DNA from: Sitta carolinensis
Taxonomy: Eukaryota; Chordata; Aves; Passeriformes; Sittidae
DNA length: 64,000 nucleotides
Direction: 5' to 3'
Assembly (NCBI GenBank): GCA_032173965.1
Contig: CM063288.1
Span: 22,910,001-22,974,000 of the forward strand
The position numbers and the translations under genes are program-made. Of the stretch, positions 53,264-64,000 are shown one piece after another; positions within the stretch are counted from its first letter, which is position 1; every line of letters begins with the position of its first letter. Below the pieces are notes generated by a model. It was not told where the DNA came from and searched no databases. It saw nothing but the letters and a program-made list of their open reading frames with translations.

Positions 53264-53562
53264 CTAAGGTGATCGGATATTTATATTCACAGTGGCAGAA
53301 TCGGTACCAAATTCATTCCCTAAATTCAGAGTATAAAGTCCACCATCGTTCTTCTGGACATCCATGATGATCAGGGTGGTTAGATCTTCACTGGTTTCGA
53401 TGTGGAATCTGCCTTGCTGGTCCTGACTGGTAATTTTTCTCCCTCTGCAGTACCATGTTATTTCAGGAGCAGGTTCACCCGAAAAGGCACAGGATAGTGT
53501 GAGAACTTTTCCTTCCTCAATGCTGATATCAGATGGGAGAGCTTCAATTTTGGGTGGTACTC
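53264..53562 (-). CDS. TTN: TTN last coding exon (Mex6): Ig domain M10
   Basis: The acceptor AG precedes GAGTACC. The split Gly codon joins the previous exon to give GLRG|VPPKIEALPSDIS. The Ig domain shows the Cys-x-Trp pattern CAFSGEPAPEITW and the DGGLYTLNLGNEFG strand, ending NIRSP then TAG. Length is 299 nt. M10 is the titin C terminus, where human tibial muscular dystrophy and LGMD R10 mutations cluster. Confidence 0.95.
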
Positions 53563-56500
53563 CTTTACAAAATAGGAAAAGAAACACCAAGTTAGTCTGT
53601 TTTCACTAAGCCATGCAGCAGCTTCACTCTGAAGACTACTTCAGGATAGCAGAAGCACTAACTCTACCAATAATTGTAATGCTCACCTCTGAGACCTGAT
53701 ATAAGCATTTTACTAGTTGAACTCTCCAGTTGAGCCATGCTAGATTTCCCCATAATACTGCTGGAGCTCATCTCTACAAAGGATTCTTTCATGGAGGACA
53801 TGCTTTTGGCAGACATGCTTTCAAATTTCATTTCAGTCATGCTGCTACTGCTGAAACTGCTGAATGAAGCCTCTTGTTTAGAAGAAGCCTTTTGAAAGGA
53901 CTGAGAAGAAAAACTTTCGTGCATGCTTGCGTCGCCACTGGTCTTCAATACTACCTCTTTCGGAGGTTCTTCAACTAGAGCTGAGGAGCATTGCAAACAG
54001 AGAAGGAAAAAGCAACAACATCACATTAACAAACAAAGTCATGCAGTTCTGTATGGTTAATTTTACAGAAATGAAGATGGCATACTTTGCTTTCAATGGA
54101 AAACTGCAGTGGAGTATACACCTGTTTACAATCATTTGATTCAAGATATCCAAATCACAAGCAGTAATTTAGAAATTAAAAAATAGGCAGTGAAACTTAG
54201 AGTATGTATGAGCTTCTAGGAAAAACATACATACTTAAGAAAGAACAGGTCATCACACAGTGTTTCTTATTAGAACCATTACTAGAATTAGACACTGAGA
54301 AATTGTGCTTGTTCAGTTCATATTTGTAGAAGCTCTGAAACATTTTTAAGTTCTTAAAAATACAGAATAGTAATATCTGTATTTCACGCATTGTTCTGTA
54401 ACTATAAAGGGCAATAGGAAAGCTCAGTCACTGCAGCTTTGCTTTAAACCCAAACACAGTCATGCAAGCAAATCACAGCCACACCTTGATGCTAGGAACT
54501 GGGATATGGTACAGCCAATAAGATAGTAAACCCAGTTCAATTAAGTTGTCATAAAATTTTTAACCATGGAATGACTTTGTTTTATTGTAACAAATTTTGT
54601 TAGTAAATGAGGAAAGAATAATTACCAGCACCAAGGTCTTAACACGCTTATCCTAGAACAAATGCTCATAGCTTTCTCTTAACATGCACCTGTTGATGTA
54701 ATAGAGCACCTCTGTGCTACTCTGTGGGTGAAAAGATTTCTAATGCTGTTTTAGGACTGTATATGTAATATGCAAAAGAAAGATGTACTTCTTAAAATAC
54801 TGAAGTCAACATTGCCAGTGGATTTTATCATAAGTCATTTTAGTAGACACACCACAGCAAAAAGTGATTATTCTGAGATCTGAAGAAAAATCTTACGGAG
54901 TACAGTCAAAGATGCTGTAGCAGAACACTGCCCATGGTAATTTTTTGCCTTGACTGTGTATTTTCCAGTGTCACTCACTGCTGCATTTTGGATCTCAAGA
55001 GAATAAATATTTTTAGAGCGAGATACTCTGAGGTGTGATGAAACTGCAATCTAAGGAGGGGAACAAAAATGGTGTCAATTAGATCAATTTTATGAACAAT
55101 TCTAACTTTTCAAGTAAATATATTAAATGATTACTTACAGGTTGATTATTCTTTAACCACTCAACTTCAGGAGAAGGCTCCCCAGAAACTTCACAGGTGA
55201 ACAACACGTCTTGTCCTTCATTGACATTTTGAGACTTGGGCTGCATGATGAATGCCGGTTCACTGGAGCGCTCTTTAGAAAGGGTCCACAACATACTGGC
55301 ATTTAATAATGCCTTCGTCCGTTTTACCCTCACAGGTGAGTATACCTTCATCCTTACTACTGGCCTTTTTGATAGTTAGTGTGTGATCACTTCCAGAAAC
55401 ACCATATCTGTAATCATCTGAATTTCTCAGCTCCATTCCGTTCAGCACCCATTTTACTTCAGAGGCACCAGGAATGTTGGCTTTCAATGTCACTTTCTGC
55501 CCTTCAGACATTGTCATTTTAGTTGAAGAAGCTGTAATTTCTGCTTTCAATTGTTTGACATCTTCTGTAACAACTGACTTTTTAATGACTTCTTGAACTG
55601 CAGATTTTTCTTCACTTGCCACTACTGATTTCTTCTGGGTAGAAACCATAAGTAATTCATCTTCTTTCTGAACTGTTTTATGAGATTCAGATACACTTCT
55701 TACCTGGGAATGGATATTTTTAAATACTTGGCCGGTAAACTGGAAGTTAGTTTTTGAAACACCTCCTTCCCCAATAATTTCACAGGTGTATTCTCCTTTA
55801 TCAGATTCCATGAGTTCATGGATTTTGAGCTCATAAGTGCCATCTGCTGCATAATGAAACTTGAAATGATGGTCTTCTTTCAGCTTTTTACCATCCTTAT
55901 ACCAAGCCACTTCTCTGACACTTAGAACATTGCTTTCAACTGCACAGGATAATTTTACCTTATCTCCAAGAGTTTCTGCTTTCAGATGGTGTTTTATCTT
56001 TGGTGGAGAAGCAGTTGGTAATTGTACTTTCTCTGTTGGTATCATTTTGTCTCCAGGTGGTGACTTAGCTTTCGGAGGACTGCTGATGGGTTCAGGAGAT
56101 TTCACTCGTTTAGGAGACTTAACTGGCTCTGGTGACTTTACACGAGGCTCAGGAGATTTGATCCTTGGAGGTGATGTAATTGCTTTTTCAGGAATTTTTG
56201 TTCTCTGAATGGTCAAAGTAAAATGGGCTTCCTGTCTTCCTTCAGAGTTTTCCACCACAACAGTGTAACTTCCTTCATCTGATATCTGGACAGAAGAAAT
56301 TTCAAAGGTAGACTTGTACTGTGTTCGTGTTACTTGGAAGCGCCTTGAAGAAACAATAGGTTGACCTGCATAGAGCCATGTTATTGTTGGTGCTGGTTCA
56401 CCATCAACATCACAGGAAAATCTTGCAGTCTCCCCTTCAGAAACTGTGATTGACCGTGGCTTTGTAAGGATCGTTGCTGGTAGAGTGCTTTTAAATGCTT

Positions 56501-59500
56501 TGTGTGAAGTCCTTTCTTCCAATGATTTTTTTTCAGCTGCAGTGACTTTTTCTTCAGAAGCAGCATAGTGTTCATAGGATAAAAGTGATTCTCTTGTTGC
56601 TGACACTTCTGATTTTACCTCTCTTACTGATGAACTTGCTTCTGTTGCAGATGCTTTCTTAAATGAGGAGATTGCATATGCCTCTGTTTTTGTCAAGTCA
56701 GGTAAAATTGACCTTGGTACTTCTTCATCTCTCCTCTGGGAAGAGTATGTGGTGTAATCTCCTCCAGTAACATCTAGTGTTGCATAATCAGAGCATTCCC
56801 CTTTGTAGTTTGTGCATACAGCTCGGTATGTTCCACTGTCATCAATGTGGCAGTCGAGAATCTCCAGAGTCAATACACCACTTGTATTGGTAAAGTGTAT
56901 CTTACTGCTCTCTTGGAGCTCAATACCGTTGTGGTACCACTTCACTTCGGCGGTTGGTTTTGACTGGACATTCAGAATGAATCTAGTATTATGGCCACAT
57001 GGTACCCGGTGTGAGCGCATTCTCAGGGTAATGCGAGGAGCATGGTCAAGGGTGAAAGGCTGCTGAGTCAGAACTTCATATTTTCTTTCCATCGTTTTTT
57101 GAGTTTTCAGAGCAGATTTCATGGACTCGTATCTAGAAAATATATCAAATCTTGCCATCCTCTCAAACCGGGAGAGAGATCTTTCACTAGAGACCGGGCT
57201 AGGTGAGCGTGGTCGAGTTCTCTCTGGTGTTGGGGATCTTCTCTCACTTTCTTCAGGAGGCCGGGAGCGAGGTCGAATTAATTCAGATACAGGACGCATC
57301 AACTCAATGTAAGTTGGAGAGAGGGATCTTCTTCTCCTTAGTAATCTAGAGGGAGGTGAAAATTCCCTGTGAGCATATTGCACCATTTCTATTTCTTCTT
57401 CTTCTTCTGATGTGATCTCAGTTATTTCTCTTTCTCTCCTTCTCCTGAGTCTACTTTTTTCTTCCTCTGCCATATATTTGAGCTCACTCCTGTATTCAGA
57501 GAGTCGCTGATCAGTGCCAACAGGCCTCAGCAATTCTTCATCCTCCCTCTCATCCATTATTCTTTGCTTCTGTTTAGGTGGTCTGTAGGCAGCCCTGTCA
57601 TGACGTTGACGAAGCTCTGCATAGCTAGCACTGGTCTCAGCTTTAGTTGGAATGTGATAGCTTGAATACCTCAGCTCTCTTTTTCTTTCTTCCTCTGAAC
57701 TGACCTGTGCTCCTGTAGTAGAATATCGAAGGGCAGACAGTTCAAAGCGTGGGGGGCTTCTACTTGGTGGAGAAGCAGAAAAGCCTAACTCCAGCTCTTC
57801 TTCAAGACGCAGTCTTTCCTCCTCAGTTCTCTTCATGGCTAAGTAGTCATCTATCGGCATGAGCAATTCCTCATCAGACAGGTCGCCAAGCGATCGCCTT
57901 CTTGGTCTATAGTGATAGTCATACTCTGGAGATGGGGTACGCCGGCGTGCTGGTCTCACAATTTCAAGATCGTCTTGTGTCAGCTTTGGTATGCGCCATT
58001 TAGGCTTGTACTGGTCAGAAATGCGTGGCAGTGGCATCACATAGAATTGCTCCCACCTGGAAAGACGTATGCGTTTCTGGCGTTTCTGAACAGTCCTCTC
58101 AAGTTTTCCTGGCATTTCATACTGGTCTCGTAGCCTCTTGTACCACTTCATGTCTGACAGAGGCACATAGTGTTTAATATGTTGATCTTCCTCAAGGGCA
58201 GCACGCACATGTTTGCGAGGCTCTGGGACCTCATATGGCATACGAAGTCTCCTTTCCTCCTTCTCCTTCTTTTCTTCTTTCTGAATTTCATATTCACCTT
58301 TAACAGTCTTTGAGCTAACAGCTGGTTTATATAAGATAGCAGCTTCTCTGAGAGCTTCTTGTGCAGTTTGAGTCAGTGGAACAGCTTCAACCCCAGAAAG
58401 GATTTCTGCCATTCGTAAGGTCTTGTCAATTTGCCTTTGTACATGCTTCTCCCGCTCTTCTTCTGTCTTGTACTCACGCTTAACATATTTCAAGCGTTCA
58501 ACTTTAAGATAAGCCTGACAGCTCGTAGATCCAGCACTGTTTGTAGCAGTAACTCTGTAGTAGCCACTGTCTTCTGGTAAAGTATCTCTGATATGCAAAG
58601 CATAATAGTCTAAACCTTCGTGAATTATATCAAAGTTGGGACCAAAGGATAGAGGTTGTCCATCTTTCTCCCATGTCAGCGTTGGTTTTGGCACACCAGA
58701 TACCCTGATCTCAAAACTGACGTTTTGGCCTTCTTGACATTCAGCATTTGCCAGCAGTCTTTTAAACATTGGCCTGAGCGTTGCATCTGCTGGGGGCGGA
58801 TGTGGAATCACAGTCAGCTTAGCTTTGCAGCTGTCTTCACCATATTTATTCCGTGCCACAATACTGTATTCAGCATCATCCTCTTCAGTGACATTATTGA
58901 TGACAAGCTGATAAAGACCCTTGTCTGATTCAAAAGTATACTTCTTATCATCATCCCCAGGTTTGATTTTCTGGCCTGACTTGTACCATGTTAAGCGAGG
59001 TTCTGGGTGAACTGTTATAGTTACTCCAAACCTGACATTTTCTCCGACATATGCAGTGCGGTTATACAAAGGCAGAGTAAATTCTGGGGGACGCTCTAGT
59101 AGTCTCATAGTATCAACCCGTCGTTTCACTTTTCTAACAGTTCTGCATCTGTAGTGCTCAGAAATTTCTCTCACACCTCTAACAAAAAGTTCTGCATAAG
59201 AGCTGTCCTCACCATAATCATTTACTACCTTGCATCTGTAGGTACCATCATCTGATTTAGAAACATCTTTGACATACATGGTTGCCACACCATCTTCATA
59301 TTTGATTTCATATTTCTCATTGCTTTCTAATTGCCTCATACCAAAGTACCATGTGACTTGTGTGGACTCATCATAGTTTTCAATTGTACATACATATTTG
59401 GCATGACCTCCTTCTTCTGCAACATTATGCTTTATCTGCCCAGCAATAGGCCCAATGTCTATTGGGGCAACTTTAACTTTAGCCACTGTTATGCCTTTCT

Positions 59501-62500
59501 GGGATCTAATTGCGCCTCCACAGGAAATGCGGGCTACTGACACAACTGTGTTCCACTCCTTCTTTACTAAAGTTTGGTAGTAACGCCTGTGCCTCAAGGT
59601 CTTAATGGATTTAGTGCTGATCTTTTCTGTCTGCTGTTTTAGCCACACATGATTAAGTGCTTCAGCAGCTGTCATCCGAGATTTTCGTTCCTTTACTAGT
59701 AGGCGATCGATGAAGTCCATGGCTTCAATGCTTATGTCTTTGAATGCTTCATCCTCAAAGCTGTATTCAGCATTTAGAATATTTTCAATAACTTGTTGGT
59801 TTGTTTCAGCAATGAAAGGGTTAAGGCCACTGAGAAGTATGTATGTTAGAACACCAACTGACCACATGTCTGTAGCTGTGCTGACCAAGTCATGGTGATG
59901 TACTTCAGGGGCATAATATTCAGGAGAAGTGAACTGGAGTCTAAAGCTGTCTCCAGGCCTCAGCTGTCTAGCTTGGCCAAATTCAACAATTTTAATTGCA
60001 GAGCTTCTTCTTGTGAAGTAAATAATATTGTCTGGTTTAATATCAAAATGTCCAATGCTATGACGATGTAAAAATTCTAGTGCATCACAGACCTGGCGTA
60101 TGTAACTTACTATTTCTCTTTCATTAAGTTCAAATGAAGCTGTGCTGATTCTTTCAAAGATGTCAACCCCGGAAATGAATTCAAAGATCATGACCAATTC
60201 TTCTAGGCTTTCAAATGATTCATGAAGATATAGGATATTTTGGTGCCTAGCCATGTTTAGGATGGAAATTTCTTTCTTTACCAAAACTTGGTCAGCACCC
60301 TTTACTTTGACAAATTTGGCCAGGTAAGTCTTTTTGGAAACTGCCTCAACACAGCGGTGTGCAATGCCAAACTGCCCACGTCCAAGCTCTTCTGCAATCA
60401 TATATTTGTCATAGAGCTCCTTTGTAGAATAGTGAGCTGCTTTAGCTGTCGTAACTTCTCTGGTTTCATCAACTTCTTCATCATAGTTCATTACTCTGGT
60501 CTTATCTTCCTTTGTTACAATTGGATCAGTAGGTTCAGAAGGCTGACTTTGGCCAAACTTGTTCTCTGCAATTACACGGAACTGGTAGGTGGTCTTGCCA
60601 AATAGGTTCACCACTGTGTATCTGGTATCACGAGCTTGTGCAACACGAATCCATCGCTCTGCTGTTGTAGCACGTTTCTCAATAATGTAGTTAATGATCC
60701 TGCTTCCACCGTCAGTAGCTGGTTCATTCCAGGTTAAGTTGACTGAATCCCTTGAAATGTCAGTTACCTTCAGACCTCTTGGTGGATCAGGCACATCAGC
60801 CACATCTAATTCAACTGTTTTTTGATCGATTCCAAATCTGTTTTTGGCACAAACAATGTAAAACCCTGCATCTTTTCTGTCAACACCATTTGGGAAAACA
60901 AGAGATGTGAATGATCGTGTAACAATGACTTGGTAGTGTCCATTAGTATCAATGAGATCTTGTCCCTTCTGCCATGTGATCACAGGGGCTGGCTTGCCAC
61001 TGAAGGGAATCTTGATGCTCACCACTTCCCCTCGGAGGGCATGAACAGCTCCCATGCCTTCCAAGTTTTTGGGCAAATGAATCTTTGCAGGAACTGGAAC
61101 AGAAAGAGGAAGAAAAAACACATAACCAAAAGCACACGAGAAGAGCATCAATAGTCTAAATATTCAAAATTAAAATTAATTTGTCTTGATTATCAAGACC
61201 CTTCATTCACCTTCAACATCCAGAGAGGCAGTGCCAGACACAGATCCTCCTTGGTTGGTAGCTCTAACTTGATATACTGTGGCATCATCATCTGTTACAT
61301 TCGTGATGACCAGCTGGTAATATCCACCCTTGAATTCCTGTATCTTGATCTTTTCCCCGTCTGGCATGATTTCTTTGCCCTGTCTGTACCACTTGACAAT
61401 TGGCTTAGGATGACCAGTGACTTTACAGACAAATGTGGCATTAGCTTGAAATTTCACATTCAGATTCCTTAGTTCTTCCTTGAAATGTGGAGCTTTAATT
61501 GGTACATCAGATTTTGGAATGACTGGTTCGGATACCTCACTCCACTCACTTTCACCACCAAGATTTTCACATTTTACACGGAACTCATATTCAAGACCTT
61601 CAATAAGATCTTTCATAGAGTAGACCGTTTCACGAATTTCATCTGTTGTTACAGAAATCCACTTGTTTTGTTTTTTCTCACGCTTCTCAAGATAGTAAGT
61701 TCTAATCTTTGCACCGCCATCACTTGCAGGTGGCTTCCATGAGACAACGCAGGAATCCTTTGTGACAGCACTTGCTACTGGCTGGCCAGGTTGTCCTGGT
61801 TTTTCTGTAAAGAATAAAAAAGTTCAAAAACTGAAGTGAGCTTGCCTTGCTAATTAATTACAGGGGTTGCTGGTTTTGGCTGGGGTAGAGTTAACTTTCT
61901 TCCCAGTGGCTACTCTGTGGCTGTGTTTTGGATTTGTGCTGAGCACAGGGTTGATACCATGGAGATGTTTTTGTTATTGCTGAGCAGAGCTTACACAGAG
62001 CCATGGCACAGAGCTATTTCTTCTTTTTGAACTGCCATGCTGGTGAGGAAGTTGAGGGTGCATGGGAGGGTGGGAGGAGAAAAAGCCAGGGCAGGTGAGC
62101 CCAACTGACCAAAGGGATATACCAGTCCATATGACACCATGCTCAGTATATAAAATGGGGGAGAGGTGGGACATTTGAAGTGATGGCATTTGTCTTCCCA
62201 AGCCACTGTTCCATGTGATGGGGCCCTGCTCTCCTGGAGATGGCTGAACACCTGTCTGCCCATGGGAAGCAGGGAATGAATTCCTTGTTTCATTTTTCTG
62301 GTGCACACAGATTTTTCTTTTTTTTATGAAACTGTCCTTATCTCAACCCAAGAGCTTTCCAGAGTTTACCCTTCTGATTCTCTCCCCAGTCCCACTGGTG
62401 GGGCAGAGAGTGAAGGACCATGTGAGGCTGGGCTGCTGGCTGGGGTTAAATGAAAACATGAGGGCATACAGACATTGATATTTTGGGCTCTACTTACCAA

Positions 62501-64000
62501 ACGGAGGCTTTATAAAAACTACTGATGAGACCTCCAGTGCTTCACTAATGCCGTACATATTCTGAGCAGAAACACGGAAATAATAGCCTGCGTTTTCAGT
62601 TAGGTTAACAATTCTACAAGTTGTGCCTGAAATACTTGAAGATACAAGTTGCCATTCTGCTCCTTCCTTGGCTTCACGTTTCTCTATGATGTAATTGGTT
62701 ATCATAACACCTCCATCATCCTCTGGTGGTTTCCAGCTTATCACCACAGAATTCTTCAGTATAGACTCTATAACAATTGGCCCTAGTGGCTTATCTGGTT
62801 TATCTGTACAAGAAAAAGCACACAATTTTTATTTCTTTTTCCAGTCAATATTTGAGAAAATATTCCACAAAAATACTGAAAATAAAATTAATTACCTTGT
62901 ATTTCCACATTAAGTACCGTGTCAACTGTTCCAAATGTGTTACTGAGTTGTACTTTGTACTTCCCAGCATGAGTCTTATGCTGGACATTCTTAATAGCGA
63001 GATGAGTATACTGTTCTGTGTTCTCAATAGTAACTGTTTCTGATCCTCTCAAAGGTTTGTTGCCATGGAACCAAGTTATTGCTGGTACTGGCCGGCCAAT
63101 ATACACAACATGAAGGCGGAGGGTGCCACCTGCACCTGCGTAGTACTTCTCTTTCAATGGGAAGCCAGGGTGGAACTGAGGAGGAGCCTGCAATAATAGC
63201 TTGCCACTAGTTTCAATTTCTCCGACATCATTGGTAGCCATACAAGTGTAGAGACCTTCATCCTCCTGTTCATCTGTCATTACTGTCAGTGTATGATTGC
63301 GTCCATCAGACGACATTTTGTATTTTCTGCTTTGTACCAGCTCTTTGCCGAAACGGTACCATTTAATATCAGGCAAAGGTCTCCCAACAATCTGACATGT
63401 CAGCTGAGCTGCCTCACCCAGTTTAGTTGTAACATCCTGCATTTCTTTTTTAATGGCAGGGGCTTCTCCAGCTGCGACAAGGAAAATAAGAAAAAAATAA
63501 TGATGATTACTATGAAATTTTCTTCTATTACTATATTACTGGAAATTAATTTTCATTTATACTTGATTCTCTTATACTTGAAAGACTGCCTGAGACAGTC
63601 TATACTTAACTGACTGTTTGGGACAGTCATGTTAGCAAATATCATGTAAAACAAACAGGCAGCATGTTAAATGCAGCACCATGGATTATGATGCAGCAAA
63701 TTACAACAATATTATAGCAAATGTGACAATGTATTTTTGCTTACATGTTAATTTAGTTTTCACTGCCATAGCGGTCCTTCGAGGTCTGCTGAGGCCAGTC
63801 TGATTTTCTGCAAATACACGGAATTCATATTCTGTGGCCTCTAATAAACCTCCTACTGTAAACTGCCTGTCCTTGATACGTTCCTTATTGCATTTTTTCC
63901 AGGTGCTTTCTCCAGACTGGCGATATTCAACCCAATAGCCAAGGATCTCTTTGCCACCATCACTTTCAGGTCGTTCCCATTCTAATGTAATGCTATCCTT
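53264..64000 (-). CDS. TTN: Titin, 3' end: last A-band modules, kinase and M-band region (partial gene)
   Basis: Eight minus-strand coding exons: 64000-63745 (partial), 63471-62896, 62803-62498, 61804-61211, 61093-55139, 55050-54897, 53980-53687 and 53562-53264 (stop). Module order is Fn3-Ig-Ig-Fn3-Fn3-Ig-Ig-Fn3-kinase, then Ig modules separated by linkers and a final Ig. This is the canonical A163-A170, kinase, M-band layout that anchors titin at the centre of the sarcomere. Family knowledge: A168-A169 bind MuRF1, M4/M5 region modules bind myomesin, the is7 region binds calpain-3, and M10 binds obscurin and OBSL1. Two oddities: only nine Ig modules follow the kinase where ten are standard, and one surplus base near 55286 breaks the frame between the seventh and eighth of them. 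All introns are GT-AG. The rest of the gene extends beyond position 64000. Confidence 0.97.
53687..53980 (-). CDS. TTN: TTN exon Mex5: is7 linker
   Basis: A 294-nt exon, a multiple of three with phase 1 at both ends, so skipping it would keep the frame. It encodes a Ser/Met-rich linker (SFSSFSSSSMTEMKFES, SMSSMKESFVEMSSSS). In mammals this exon is alternatively spliced and holds the calpain-3 binding site. The symmetric phase supports the same option here. Confidence 0.92.
54897..55050 (-). CDS. TTN: TTN exon Mex4: second half of Ig domain M9
   Basis: A 154-nt exon starting IAVSSHLRVSRSKN and ending in CSATASLTVL plus one base. It completes the Ig fold begun in the previous exon, with the D-x-G-x-Y motif as DTGKYTVKAKN. 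The split Pro codon joins it to LVEEPPKEVV of the next exon. Confidence 0.93.
55139..61093 (-). CDS. TTN: TTN giant exon (Mex1-type): A169-A170, titin kinase, M1-M9a
   Basis: A single 5,955-nt exon. Order: Ig A169 (AKIHLPKNL); Fn3 A170; kinase at about 60400-59650 with glycine loop LGRGQFG, HFDIKPDN in place of HRD, EFG in place of DFG and PEYYAPE at the P+1 loop, followed by the autoregulatory tail. Ig modules start at IDIGPIAGQ, RPPEFTLPL and MFKRLLANAE. A long charged linker (is2) leads to Ig modules FTLDHAPRI (M4) and ILTKPRSIT (M5). A KSP-repeat linker (VKSPEP, VKSPKR) precedes an Ig at KIKHHLKAE (M6), a short linker, an Ig at LKAEITASS (M8 by position) and the first half of M9 (EPAFIMQPKSQ). 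Read literally, the frame meets a stop at 55275-55277. Removing one base at 55286/55287 restores YVVTLSKERSS into M9 and makes the exon fit its phases (5,954+1 = 1985 codons). Confidence 0.93.
61211..61804 (-). CDS. TTN: TTN exon: Fn3 A167 and Ig A168
   Basis: A 594-nt exon, phase 1 at both ends. The Fn3 module runs KPGQPGQPVASAV through SEWSEVSEPVIP. The Ig module runs APHFKEELRNLNV through GTASLDVE with Cys in FVCKVTGHP and Trp in VKWYRQG. By position before the kinase this is A167-A168; A168-A169 is the MuRF1 docking region in mammals. Confidence 0.93.
61868..62458 (+). mobile_element. Solo LTR of an avian ERVL-class endogenous retrovirus
   Basis: About 590 bp inside the TTN intron 61805-62497, opposite to titin transcription. 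It resembles a widespread family of avian LTRs. It begins TGCTGGTTTTGGCTGGGG. A promoter-like TATATAAAATGGGG lies near 62147 and the conserved block CCTGGAGATGGCTGAACACC near 62235. The end is close to GGCTGGGGTTAAA. No gag, pol or env sequence adjoins it, so it is a solo LTR left by recombination. The target duplication is not evident and the edges are approximate. Open frames of 105-110 codons within it are spurious. Confidence 0.75.
62498..62803 (-). CDS. TTN: TTN exon: Fn3 A166
   Basis: A 306-nt exon (102 codons, phase 1 at both ends) encoding one fibronectin type III module from KPDKPLGPIVIES to VVFIKPPF. It carries the conserved ISWKPPEDDGG and YYFRVSAQNMYG strands. It sits between the two-Ig exon and the Fn3-Ig exon, as expected for A166. 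Confidence 0.94.
62896..63471 (-). CDS. TTN: TTN exon: Ig A164 and Ig A165
   Basis: A 576-nt exon (192 codons, phase 1 at both ends) with two Ig modules. The first is MQDVTTKLGEAAQLTC through GLYTCMATNDVG. The second is APPQFHPGFPLKEKYYAG through GKYKVQLSNTFG. The Ig-Ig pair followed by two Fn3 modules matches the end of the A-band super-repeat. Confidence 0.94.
63745..64000 (-). CDS. TTN: TTN exon (partial): Fn3 A163
   Basis: The window edge cuts this exon. The visible 256 nt are in frame from position 64000. They encode the body of an Fn3 module (SITLEWERPESDGGKEILGY through YEFRVFAENQTGLSRP) and end in the donor T|GTAAGC at 63745. The split codon ACA-T|CT joins it to GEAPAIKKE of the next exon. 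Confidence 0.92.

Noticed and set aside
55280..55310. A cryptic donor (CCA|GTATGT) that might explain the titin frame break as an intron
   Set aside because: The conserved coding sequence resumes after only seven bases with no acceptor, so a surplus base is the simpler explanation.
61974..62308. Two minus-strand open frames of 105-110 codons in a TTN intron
   Set aside because: They lie wholly within the LTR-like element, antisense to it, and overlap each other in different frames.

Overview
This is vertebrate nuclear DNA, most likely from a bird. All five genes are split by GT-AG introns, and the gene order matches the conserved block that surrounds titin on human 2q31: OSBPL6, PJVK, FKBP7, PLEKHA3, TTN. 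The interspersed repeats are avian in type: CR1 LINE fragments and one solo LTR resembling avian ERVL-class LTRs. I cannot name the species.

Layout. (1) Positions 1-7356 hold the last eight coding exons of OSBPL6 (+), covering most of its sterol/lipid-binding ORD domain. (2) Positions 7357-24887 hold no coding exon I can recognise. They must include the OSBPL6 3' UTR, a decayed antisense CR1 piece and poly-A tracts. In mammals this interval contains PRKRA, which I do not see here. (3) Positions 24888-32339 hold pejvakin (PJVK, +) complete in six coding exons. (4) Positions 34202-38592 hold FKBP7 (-) complete in four coding exons. It runs tail-to-tail with PJVK and head-to-head with PLEKHA3 across one CpG island. 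(5) Positions 39013-48496 hold PLEKHA3/FAPP1 (+) complete in eight coding exons, 300 residues, with a CR1 insertion in intron 1. (6) Positions 53264-64000 hold the 3' end of titin (TTN, -): the last A-band modules, the titin kinase, the M-band Ig modules and the C-terminal M10 domain.

The genes are neighbours by ancestry rather than members of one pathway. OSBPL6 and PLEKHA3 act in lipid and phosphoinositide traffic, FKBP7 in ER folding, PJVK in hearing and peroxisome homeostasis, and TTN in the sarcomere.

The observations most worth a second look all need external checks. First, the titin M-band region appears to have nine Ig modules after the kinase instead of the canonical ten; the module normally called M7 is absent without disturbing the frame. 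Second, a single extra base near 55286 breaks the titin frame between M8 and M9, and exon arithmetic says it is surplus. Third, PRKRA is missing from its usual slot. Fourth, an almost perfect 37-bp stem with a 7-nt loop lies in an OSBPL6 intron; its only two non-Watson-Crick pairs are G-U wobbles in the sense transcript, which suggests a small-RNA precursor. Fifth, OSBPL6 contains a GC-AG intron. I found no wholly new multigene system.
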